Below, one piece after another: positions 26,032 to 33,935 of a stretch of 64,000 bases of DNA. Within the stretch, counting starts at the first letter, position 1; each line of letters starts with the position of its first letter. This DNA comes from CAXBOO01 sp963977425 (GTDB taxonomy: Bacteria > Bacteroidota > Bacteroidia > Flavobacteriales_D > Luteibaculaceae). The notes beneath the pieces are model-generated. The model saw only the letters and a program-made list of their open reading frames with translations, was not told the origin of the DNA and did no database searches. The position numbers were made by a program, and so were the translations under genes. The DNA lies in NCBI GenBank assembly GCA_963977425.1, contig CAXBOO010000001.1, forward strand, positions 434,001-498,000, written 5' to 3'.

Positions 26032-27849
26032 TTATTTTATTTCCATGTCAAAAGGAATACGCATTTGATATGTATTAGCCTTATTTGTGTTGGTAAGTAG
26101 TTGCAATTGCTCAATGGCTTTTGAAGCTTGTTCACCTGCAATTGATTTAGCAATATTAACTCGTACGTTTTCAACGCCAAATTCCGATAGTATTTCTTCA
26201 ATAGGGTCTTTCATTTTTGGCAAATCAATGGTCTTGTATTCTTCCATGTTAGCCATTTTTGCTGCTTCAGCAATGGCATCGTCTAATCCGCCAAGTTCGT
26301 CAACCAAGCCCAGTCTAAGCGCATCGGTACCAGCCCAAACTCTACCTTGACCTATACTATCCACAAATTCTGTTGTTACACCTCTGCCGTCGGCTACTAT
26401 TCCAATAAAAGTACCGTAGATTCTGTCAACACTAGATTGAATGATGGTATACTCTTCAGCTGTAAGTGCATCCGTTGGAAGACCCATTCTTGCATATTGG
26501 TTGGTTTCAACACCATCAGTATAAACGTTTAGGTGTTTGTTCATAGCTTCTTTCGTGTTAGGAAGAATTCCAAAAACACCAATAGATCCTGTAATTGTGT
26601 TTGGCTGAGCGTATATTTTATCGGCAGCAGCACTGATGTAATAACCACCTGAGGCAGCGTAATTACCCATTGATACTACCAATGGCTTTTCAGCTTTGGC
26701 CAATACAGTTTCTCTCCAAATGATGTCGCTCATTAAAGCGCTACCACCACCAGAATTTACACGCAATACTATGGCTTTCACTTTATCATCGTTTCTCGCT
26801 TCTTTAATCGCTTCAGCAATGTTGGTACCGATGTTGTTCATGTCACCTTTACCATCTCCTATGCCACCGTTTGCATAGATTACAGCAATTTTATCAAGCT
26901 TGTAATTTGGAGTAGCATTATCGTCTTTCTTTTTGCCTCTTCCAATAGATTTAGAGTATTTTTTTACTTTAATGAAATTCAAATCTTTAGCCGTAGTTCC
27001 ACTTTTCTCTGCTAATAAATTTTCGAACTCATCGCGGTACATTGTAGCATCAATAAAATCTAAATCAACTGCTTTTTGAGCTGAACGTATGCTGTAGTTT
27101 TCTGCTACTTCTTCTAGTTTGTTTTTGATGTTTGGTCTTGAAACTCCAATCTCAATTTTCATTTCATCCCATAATACACCAATGTACTTTGCTACTTGTT
27201 CTTTATTAGCTTCACTCATTTGTGTAGCTATAAAAGGTTCTACTGCACTTTTGAATTTGTTGTTGCTTCCTCTAATAACTTGTGCTTCAACACCTACTTT
27301 TTCAAGTAAACCTTTTAGAAATACCACTTCAGAATAGATTCCTTTCCACTCCATACCTCCTTGAGGGTGTAAGTATACCTTATCAGCAACAGATGCTAAA
27401 AAATAAGCTCCTTGTGAGTATACGTTTGAATAAGCATAAACCCATTTTCCAGATTTTTTGAATTCAATAATTTCATCGCGTACTTCTTTGATGGTAGCAT
27501 AACCAGCAGCGGCTATACTGATGTCTATGTAAACACCTTTGATTTTGTCATCTGTAGCGGCATTTTTTAAAGCTTTTTTAATTTGATTTAACCCAATGGT
27601 GTTTTCAACCATTAATCCAGGTACATTGTTAAAAGGATTTTCATGATCGCTTGCGCGTTCTGAAATTGGTTGATTTAAATTAAGGTGCAATATGCTGTTC
27701 TCGGTTACATTAACCATGTCAGCAGAATCGAAATTACTAGCGCTGGCTATAATTCCACCAATGATGGAGAATAATATTAAAATCAGAACGACTCCAGAAA
27801 GGATAAATCCTAACATTGAAGCAAATGTGAATTTGAAAAACTGTTTCAT
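26032..27849 (-). CDS. sppA: Signal peptide peptidase SppA, 67K type
   Basis: This membrane-anchored serine protease degrades cleaved signal peptides. At 605 residues it is the long, duplicated (E. coli-like) form. A membrane segment lies near 12-36, followed by two Clp-protease-like domains. The general base Lys200 sits in NKFKSAVEPF and the nucleophile Ser400 in NYAASGGYYIS, matching E. coli K209 and S409, so the active site is intact. It is a single gene on the minus strand, convergent with the dcw operon and divergent from folK. Confidence 0.95.
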   Translation of the reverse strand: MKQFFKFTFASMLGFILSGVVLILILFSIIGGIIASASNFDSADMVNVTENSILHLNLNQPISERASDHENPFNNVPGLMVENTIGLNQIKKALKNAATDDKIKGVYIDISIAAAGYATIKEVRDEIIEFKKSGKWVYAYSNVYSQGAYFLASVADKVYLHPQGGMEWKGIYSEVVFLKGLLEKVGVEAQVIRGSNNKFKSAVEPFIATQMSEANKEQVAKYIGVLWDEMKIEIGVSRPNIKNKLEEVAENYSIRSAQKAVDLDFIDATMYRDEFENLLAEKSGTTAKDLNFIKVKKYSKSIGRGKKKDDNATPNYKLDKIAVIYANGGIGDGKGDMNNIGTNIAEAIKEARNDDKVKAIVLRVNSGGGSALMSDIIWRETVLAKAEKPLVVSMGNYAASGGYYISAAADKIYAQPNTITGSIGVFGILPNTKEAMNKHLNVYTDGVETNQYARMGLPTDALTAEEYTIIQSSVDRIYGTFIGIVADGRGVTTEFVDSIGQGRVWAGTDALRLGLVDELGGLDDAIAEAAKMANMEEYKTIDLPKMKDPIEEILSEFGVENVRVNIAKSIAGEQASKAIEQLQLLTNTNKANTYQMRIPFDMEIK

Positions 27850-27910
27850 ATGATCAATTGTTGAAGTAAAACTACTTTTGAATTTTCATACTTGCGAATA
27901 TTATACACAA

Positions 27911-28405
27911 ATGGTAAAGACTTTAGACGAGTGGACAACTGCATACATCGCTTTGGGGAGTAATCTGTTTAATAAAACTGAAAATCTGTCTAAAGCCATC
28001 GAACATTTAGGCAATATTGAAGGTTTGAGAGTAATAAAGTGCTCCGGTTTTATTGAGACAAAAGCAGAAGGTTTTGAAACAGAACATGATTTTTTGAATG
28101 CTGTTGTAGAAATTGAAAGCAAGATTTCGCCTGAATATTTACTAAATGAGTTGCTGTGTATTGAAAAAGAAATGGGTAGAGTACGATCTGAAAATGGTTA
28201 TTCTGATAGACCAATAGATCTGGATATCATTGCTTTTGGTGAAATGATATACAAAAGTAAAAACCTAATAATCCCTCATCCAGAAATGCATTGTCGAACT
28301 TTTGTGTTGATTCCGCTTAGCGAAATAAATAAAGAATGGAAGCATCCAGTATTGAATAAATCTGCTATTGAACTGCAGATGGAACTAAAAAATAGAAGCG
28401 TTTAA
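27911..28405 (+). CDS. folK: 2-amino-4-hydroxy-6-hydroxymethyldihydropteridine pyrophosphokinase
   Basis: HPPK transfers pyrophosphate from ATP to the pterin precursor of folate. From the ATG at 27911 it has 164 residues. The signature elements are ALGSNLFNKTENL at the N-terminus, the FIETKAEGFETEHDFLNAVVEIE centre, and RPIDLDIIAFG with IPHPEMHCRTFVLIPL near the end. An in-frame TTG at 27878 would add 11 residues without similarity, so the ATG is preferred. Only about 60 bp separate it from divergent sppA. Confidence 0.95.
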   Translation: MVKTLDEWTTAYIALGSNLFNKTENLSKAIEHLGNIEGLRVIKCSGFIETKAEGFETEHDFLNAVVEIESKISPEYLLNELLCIEKEMGRVRSENGYSDRPIDLDIIAFGEMIYKSKNLIIPHPEMHCRTFVLIPLSEINKEWKHPVLNKSAIELQMELKNRSV

Positions 28406-28435
28406 TATATAATCTTTGTGAATTTTATCTAATTT

Positions 28436-28467
28436 TTTGTCTAAACCGCTTTGTCTTAGTAAATTCG
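28436..28467 (+). promoter_or_regulatory. Bacteroidota-type promoter of the OmpA-like/TPR lipoprotein gene
   Basis: TTTG at 28436-28439, a 20-bp spacer, and TAAATTCG at 28460-28467 (TAnnTTYG type) lie 19 bp before the ATG at 28487. This is one of the best promoter matches in the window. Confidence 0.55.
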
Positions 28468-28486
28468 CGTCAACTAAAAAGTAAAG

Positions 28487-30205
28487 ATGAAATTAGTAAG
28501 CAAAAGTATTTTAGCATTTGCCGCTCTTGGTCTATTCGCAGCATGTAGCAGCTTAGGCAAAATGGAGAAAAACATCGAGGATGTTTCATATCAAGTTAAC
28601 CCTAATCCTTTGGAAGTTCATGGAGCTAAGGTTAACCTAAGTATCAATGGAGTGTTTCCAGAAAAATATTTCGATAAAAAAGCAACGTTAACACTTACTC
28701 CTGTATTAGTTTACAACGGTGGAGAAGTAGCTTTTGATGAAGTGTCTTTACAAGGTGAAAAAGTAACAGAAAACAATAAGTCTATCGTTTACAAAACGGG
28801 TGGAAAATTTACTTATAATGCTACAATCGACTACAAACCTGAGTATGAATACTCAACGTTGGTGTTGAATATTGTTGGAGTTAAAGGAAACAAAGAGCGT
28901 GTTTTTGAACGTATTGAAATAGGGGCAGGTGTTATCGCTACTCCTTATTTGGTAGAATCTGATGAAAACTTCATCAACATGCCTCACGGATTTACACGTA
29001 TAACAAAACACCAACAAAAAGCAGAAATCAACTTCTTGGTAAACAGCTCTAGTGTGCGCAGTTCTGAAAAAAGAGATACTGATATCAAAGAATTGAAATC
29101 ATTCGTAGATACAGTTAAAGCAAACGATGCTATTACTATTACAGGTGTAGTAATCGAATCTCATGCATCTCCTGAAGGTGAATTAAGATTGAACGAAAAC
29201 TTGGCTGTTAGTCGTGGTAAAAACGCTAAAAGTGTTGTAAGCTCTATTTTCAAAAGAAAAGTTGATGATAGCAGTGATGAATTCTACAACATGTTGGCTA
29301 AAGGTGAAGACTGGTTAGGTTTTAAAGCCTTAATGGAAGCTTCAGAAATTGAAGATAAAGCCCTTATCCTACGTATTCTTACTATGTACGATGACCTTAA
29401 AAAGCGTGAAGAAGAAATCAGAAACTTAGCAAAAACATATACTGAAGTTGAGGATCAAATCTTACCAAAATTAAGACGTAGCCAGATAACTGTTAACTAT
29501 GAAATCGTAGGTCGAACAGACGAAGAAATTAGCGCTTTAGCTTCAAGCAATCCTGTTGATTTATCTCTAGTTGAGCTTTTATACGCAGCAACACTTTCAG
29601 ATGATTTAGCAACAAAAGAAAGCATCTTGAAATCTGCTACTGAAATTTACCCAACAGAAGCAGCAGCGTTCAACAACTATGCAGTAGCATTAGTTAAAAA
29701 CGGTAAAGCTGACGAAGCTAAAAAGGCAATTGAAAGTTCTTTAGCAATTGAAGACAATGCTTATGCTCATAATAACTTAGGTGCTATCTTAAGGACAGTT
29801 GATGGTAATCTAGTAGGTGCTAAAGACGAATACTCTAAAGCAACAAGTTTAGGACAAGAAGTTTCTCACAACATTGCTATTGTAAATATTTTAGATGGTG
29901 AATACGAAACAGCTAACAACAATTTAGGTTCTGAAGTTAACTTCAACAAAGCATTAGCAGCTACTTTAAAAGGCGATAGCGAATTGGCATTGTCAGTTTT
30001 AAAATCGGTTAATGAGGGTGGTGAAAGTGCTAACGCTTATTACTTAGAAGCTGTAGTTTACGCAAAACTTAAAGATGAAAACAATGCTGTTGCTTCATTA
30101 ACTAAAGCTATTGCATTAGACGCTTCATTAAAAGCAAAAGCTGCACAAGACAGAAGCTTTTTCTACATGCAATCAACTTCTGGTTTTCAAGCGATCGTTA
30201 AATAA
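28487..30205 (+). CDS. Lipoprotein with OmpA-like and tetratricopeptide-repeat regions
   Basis: The 572-residue protein has a lipoprotein signal peptide ending in LFAAC (Cys20). The mature part starts with about 140 residues of beta-rich sequence. A central region (about 180-260) resembles an OmpA C-terminal domain: a VNSSSVRSSE stretch, then SHASPEGELRLNENLAVSRG, reminiscent of the NHTDxxG...N..LS..RA pattern. From about 350 to the end it has helical TPR-like repeats (AAAFNNYAVALVKNGKADEAKKAIES, AYAHNNLGAILR). It is probably an outer-membrane lipoprotein facing the periplasm. No defined function. It stands alone between a strong promoter and a terminator. Confidence 0.82.
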   Translation: MKLVSKSILAFAALGLFAACSSLGKMEKNIEDVSYQVNPNPLEVHGAKVNLSINGVFPEKYFDKKATLTLTPVLVYNGGEVAFDEVSLQGEKVTENNKSIVYKTGGKFTYNATIDYKPEYEYSTLVLNIVGVKGNKERVFERIEIGAGVIATPYLVESDENFINMPHGFTRITKHQQKAEINFLVNSSSVRSSEKRDTDIKELKSFVDTVKANDAITITGVVIESHASPEGELRLNENLAVSRGKNAKSVVSSIFKRKVDDSSDEFYNMLAKGEDWLGFKALMEASEIEDKALILRILTMYDDLKKREEEIRNLAKTYTEVEDQILPKLRRSQITVNYEIVGRTDEEISALASSNPVDLSLVELLYAATLSDDLATKESILKSATEIYPTEAAAFNNYAVALVKNGKADEAKKAIESSLAIEDNAYAHNNLGAILRTVDGNLVGAKDEYSKATSLGQEVSHNIAIVNILDGEYETANNNLGSEVNFNKALAATLKGDSELALSVLKSVNEGGESANAYYLEAVVYAKLKDENNAVASLTKAIALDASLKAKAAQDRSFFYMQSTSGFQAIVK

Positions 30206-30230
30206 GATCTGAGCAAATAATACATATTAT

Positions 30231-30261
30231 AAAAAGGGAGAATGTAAATTCTCCCTTTTTT
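30231..30261 (+). terminator. Rho-independent terminator
   Basis: The stem AAAAAGGGAGAAT/ATTCTCCCTTTTT has a 4-base loop and a T-run, 25 bp after the lipoprotein stop. Confidence 0.9.
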
Positions 30262-30671
30262 TATGCCATTACTTTTGGTGCTGAGATTCTTTGAATGAGA
30301 TATTGAAGACAATATTACTGTAGTTGTTTTCAATGGAGGCAACGAAAACAATTTATTCAAGATCTATCGAATATTATTGTTGAATGCATTTTACCAAAGA
30401 CTTTCTTACGATAATATGACAAAATGATAGGGTATTGTTGGATCTAACGCTTTAACTCCAATTATTAATATAATGTCATAGAATGATATTGAAACCTTCT
30501 ATGGAAGGGCTTGTATGCTTTCTGTTGTGCAGTGTGTATTTGGGGTTGTCTGTACAAAGGATTCAAGCCTTATGTATGGGGAGGATTTTGACTTTTAAGT
30601 TTCCCGACAAAAGTGTCCTATAAGTCAAATGATTGGCTTTTTTAAGATTCAAAATGTAAAAACTATTTGGT
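30262..30671. other. Intergenic stretch without a supported gene
   Basis: About 410 bp between two terminators. It is AT-rich and contains no tRNA-like fold, repeat or ORF that I can support. The longest plausible reading frame is a 40-codon ORF at 30501-30623 on the plus strand (MEGLVCFLLCSV..., ending FPDKSVL) with a hydrophobic start. It has no recognisable ribosome site and no known homologue that I can name, so it is not called. The stretch could be a degraded gene or an untranslated RNA. Confidence 0.5.
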
Positions 30672-30706
30672 AAAAAAAAAGCCTCAGATTTCTCTGAGGC
30701 TTTTTA
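30672..30706 (-). terminator. Terminator of the T9SS substrate operon
   Basis: The stem GCCTCAGA/TCTGAGGC (30681-30688 with 30693-30700) has a TTTC loop. A nine-A run to its left is the U-tract on the minus strand. It lies 22 bp after the OmpA-family stop. Confidence 0.9.
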
Positions 30707-30727
30707 CAAGTATATTGGAGTAACGAA

Positions 30728-32950
30728 TTACTTTTTTCTGCTTTTACAAAGTACTTCGCCTTCGCTATTCAAAACTTTGAATTCAACTCTTCTGTTCTTT
30801 TGGTGCTCTTCTTCAGAACATTCAACACCGTTTCCACATGCGTTGTTCAATTCAGTTTCACCGTATCCTTTGTATTTCAAACGATCCATAGCGATTCCTT
30901 TTTCGTGCAACCATGTTAATACAGATTTAGCTCTTTTGTCAGACAAACTTAAGTTGTAAGCGTCAGAACCACGGCTATCAGTATGTGCTGCAATTTCAAC
31001 TCTAACTTGGTCAGAAAGTGTAAGGATTTGCAACATCTTATTAAGGTCATCCATTGAATCTTCTCTCAAATCTGCTTTGTTTAAATCAAAGTAGATGTTG
31101 TTGAAAGCCAAGTTGCAAATGATTTGCCCACCACTAAGAATAAGGTTTTGTTTCATTTCTGAATTTGCCTCGATTGACTTAGTATCAAACTTTACAGTTT
31201 GTCCTACGTAATCTTTTTTAGCTGCTTCTATAGAGTATTCTTCTACGCCAGCGAAGATTTCAAAACGGTAGAAACCGTAAGCATCTGTAATTGCTGTTTT
31301 AGTTTCACCTGTGTTACCATTGATAAGTGTAACATTTGAATTTCCAACTGGAAGGTTAGAGTTTTGCTCTAATACCAAACCTGAAATAAATGTATTACCA
31401 ACTGGGTAAGCATAAATAGTTTCTTTTATAGAAGAACCTACCGCTTTACCATAAGTGTTTATTTCAGCATCTTTAGCTAAGTATGTACCATCACAAATAG
31501 TGATTGTGTATTTCTGATTAACAGATAAAGGCATGAACAATGAACCACCAGAATTTGTAGTGCCACGAGCAACTTCTTTTCCATTCAAAGAAAAACATAC
31601 TTCAGTATTAGCCAAAGCTTTTTGAGTTGATGCATCTACAAGTTCGATTGTAGCAAAAATTCCAATCATCTTCACAGAGTAGATGTCATCACCACCCAAA
31701 CCACCTAAACGGTTTGAAGCAATGTATCCCATTGGGTTTTTGTTATCGTAATTGAAACTGAAATCATCCATTGAAGAGTTCAATGGGCTACCTAAGTTGT
31801 ATGCACTAGTGTAAAGACCATTACCACCCATTTCTGCACGGAAAATATCCAAGCCACCTAAACCTGGGTGACCATTAGATGAAAAGTAAAGTGAACCATC
31901 GTTAGAAACAAATGGATACATTTCATTTCCAGCTGTGTTAACACCAGTTCCAGCGTTTACTGGAGTGTCAAGAGTTAAATCTTCTTTGATTTTAGCTGTC
32001 CAGATATCTGTTCCACCTGAACCACCTGGCATATCAGAAACAAATATTAGGGTTTGTCCGTCTAAAGAAAAAGTAGGGTGTGTGAATGAGTATTCTGGGT
32101 CATTGAAAGATGCCTCGAAGTAGTCGTTCCACTTGCCTGTTTTTTCATTGAAATTAGACAACATGATTTTCAATTTAACCACATCATCAGCTTGTGATTT
32201 CTTTACCGATCCACCAATGAAGTTTTGACGGAATTGGTTTCTAGAAAACGCTGCTAATTTATTGTTTGGACTAGTAACGAAGTTCGCATCGTGGTACAAT
32301 GAGTTGGTGCTAGCACCTGTCATTTTGATTGAACTGTATTCGTTATTCTCACGTTTTGAGCTGTAGGTATCTAAGAAACCTTGGCCAGTATAACCGTAAG
32401 TGTAATTCACTTTGCCTGCAGCATTTCTATCAGAAGCAAACAAAACCATGTTACCTTCTTCTATAGTTGCGCCAAATTCGTTGGCAGAAGAGTTCAAAGA
32501 TTTTTGATTTTCAATAGAAAATAATGCTGGACGAGCTTGAATTGAGATTGACTCTTTGCAGCTAGTGATGCCTAATTGAGCTCTTGTGTCTTCAGGATAC
32601 CATTTAGCGTAATCTTCGTAAAAAGTTTTTGCTTTATCGTATTGACCCATTTGACGCAATACTTCTGCATAGTAGTATTTGTTAATAGGTTCGCTATCGG
32701 CAGCGAAAACAGATTTTTCGTACCATTTTGCGGCCATTGGAATGTTGTTTTGCATGCGGTAGCACTTAGCTAATTGCAACATGGCATAAACATTCGTTTG
32801 GTCGTCTTCTAGTACATCTTGATAAGACTTTATTGCGTCTACTAACTCATAGGCTTTCATGGCCTTATCTGCACGAGTTAGAGTAGAGTTATCTTGAGCG
32901 AAAACCAAGCTACTAACAAGTAAACTGGCTGCTAAAATTACTTTTTTCAT
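30728..32950 (-). CDS. PorE-like OmpA-family protein (TPR, PD40 propeller, carboxypeptidase-regulatory-like, OmpA domains)
   Basis: This 740-residue secreted protein has a signal peptide (MKKVILAASLLVSSLVFAQ). In order come TPR repeats (about 20-140, including VYAMLQLAKCYRMQNNIPMAAKWYE), a WD40/PD40-type propeller (about 160-420, with SPNNKLAAFSRN, TFSLDGQTLIFVSD and FVSNDGSLYFSSNG blades), a carboxypeptidase-regulatory-like domain (about 515-605) and an OmpA peptidoglycan-binding domain (about 625-735, with IYFDLNKADLR and AHTDSRGSDAYNLSLSDKRA). This domain order is that of PorE, a T9SS component in Porphyromonas that binds peptidoglycan. Bacteroidota have several paralogues, so orthology is uncertain. 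It is the last gene of a three-gene operon, 21 bp after the SprF-like gene. Confidence 0.88.
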   Translation of the reverse strand: MKKVILAASLLVSSLVFAQDNSTLTRADKAMKAYELVDAIKSYQDVLEDDQTNVYAMLQLAKCYRMQNNIPMAAKWYEKSVFAADSEPINKYYYAEVLRQMGQYDKAKTFYEDYAKWYPEDTRAQLGITSCKESISIQARPALFSIENQKSLNSSANEFGATIEEGNMVLFASDRNAAGKVNYTYGYTGQGFLDTYSSKRENNEYSSIKMTGASTNSLYHDANFVTSPNNKLAAFSRNQFRQNFIGGSVKKSQADDVVKLKIMLSNFNEKTGKWNDYFEASFNDPEYSFTHPTFSLDGQTLIFVSDMPGGSGGTDIWTAKIKEDLTLDTPVNAGTGVNTAGNEMYPFVSNDGSLYFSSNGHPGLGGLDIFRAEMGGNGLYTSAYNLGSPLNSSMDDFSFNYDNKNPMGYIASNRLGGLGGDDIYSVKMIGIFATIELVDASTQKALANTEVCFSLNGKEVARGTTNSGGSLFMPLSVNQKYTITICDGTYLAKDAEINTYGKAVGSSIKETIYAYPVGNTFISGLVLEQNSNLPVGNSNVTLINGNTGETKTAITDAYGFYRFEIFAGVEEYSIEAAKKDYVGQTVKFDTKSIEANSEMKQNLILSGGQIICNLAFNNIYFDLNKADLREDSMDDLNKMLQILTLSDQVRVEIAAHTDSRGSDAYNLSLSDKRAKSVLTWLHEKGIAMDRLKYKGYGETELNNACGNGVECSEEEHQKNRRVEFKVLNSEGEVLCKSRKK

Positions 32951-32971
32951 AATGAGGTTTGGGTTAATAGC

Positions 32972-33913
32972 TTAGAATAACGATACGAATCTTGGAGTAG
33001 TGAACTTGGCATTTTTAGCGCCTAAATCAAAACCTAAGAATACTTCGTGTGAATTACCACCAGAAGTATGGTAGTTACCAGTTTTGAAATCGTATGCATA
33101 ACCAACATTTAAGTTGTTTGTAACTTGAACCTGAGTTAAAACAGAGAATGTTTCGTCTGTTCTAAAAGAAGCGCCAAGTATAAAACGATCTTGGTAGATA
33201 GCTGATAAATTGAAATCTGCAGAAGTAGGAGAATCAAAAGCATCAATTTCAACATATTTCAATAACGCATTTCCGCGCAATTTGAAATTTTCATTAAGTC
33301 TTTGAATGTAACCTGCCATAGCATAGAAATGACGAACAGGCTCACGGTTATCCGATGCCAATTCGTTTGACAATAACTCTGTTGATGAAATACCAACATA
33401 GTATTGATCGCTAGCTAAGTACAAACCTGCTCCTAAGTTTGGAGAAAATTCACTTTGACCACCATCAGACAATGCATCATCGCCAGTAGTACTAGCTGCA
33501 TTGTTGAATTTGTTGTAGTCGTAAGTACTGAAGTTACCTGAAGCTTGTAAACCGAAGCTTAAAGTACTTTTTTCAAATACTCTTACACGGTAAGCGTACT
33601 GTAGGTTGATTTGATTGCTTTCAGCAAAACCGATAGCATCGTGTAAAAACACAACTCCTACAGAACTTTTAGAGATAGCAGAACCTTTAATGATTGGGCT
33701 GTGTGCACCGAAACTAAATGTTTCAGGAGCTCCGTCACCAAATCCAGTCCACTGCCATCTGTAGTCAGCGTTTAAACTTAAAGTGTTTTTTGCACCAGCA
33801 TATGCTGGGTTAAATACTTGCTTGTTGAACATGAACAAGCTGTACTGAGGGTTTTGTTGTGCTGTAGCCATAAAGCCTGCACAAAGCGATAATAGAACTA
33901 ATATTTTTTTCAT
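32972..33913 (-). CDS. PorP/SprF family type IX secretion system membrane protein
   Basis: This outer-membrane beta-barrel has 313 residues with a signal peptide (MKKILVLLSLCAGFMATAQ). The family opening QNPQYSLFMFNKQVFNPAYAGAKN is characteristic of PorP/SprF. It is followed by alternating strands and ends in an aromatic strand (FTTPRFVSLF). SprF in Flavobacterium johnsoniae is needed for secretion of the adjacent type B substrate SprB. By analogy this copy is probably dedicated to the large CHU_C-domain protein encoded 22 bp upstream. Many genomes hold several paralogues, each beside its own substrate. Confidence 0.93.
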   Translation of the reverse strand: MKKILVLLSLCAGFMATAQQNPQYSLFMFNKQVFNPAYAGAKNTLSLNADYRWQWTGFGDGAPETFSFGAHSPIIKGSAISKSSVGVVFLHDAIGFAESNQINLQYAYRVRVFEKSTLSFGLQASGNFSTYDYNKFNNAASTTGDDALSDGGQSEFSPNLGAGLYLASDQYYVGISSTELLSNELASDNREPVRHFYAMAGYIQRLNENFKLRGNALLKYVEIDAFDSPTSADFNLSAIYQDRFILGASFRTDETFSVLTQVQVTNNLNVGYAYDFKTGNYHTSGGNSHEVFLGFDLGAKNAKFTTPRFVSLF

Positions 33914-33935
33914 TACAATTCTTCTTGAGGGTTAA

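Noticed and set aside
30501..30623. 40-codon ORF with a hydrophobic N-terminus
   Set aside because: No ribosome site, no recognised family, and its length is expected by chance. It is mentioned only as part of the gene-free stretch.
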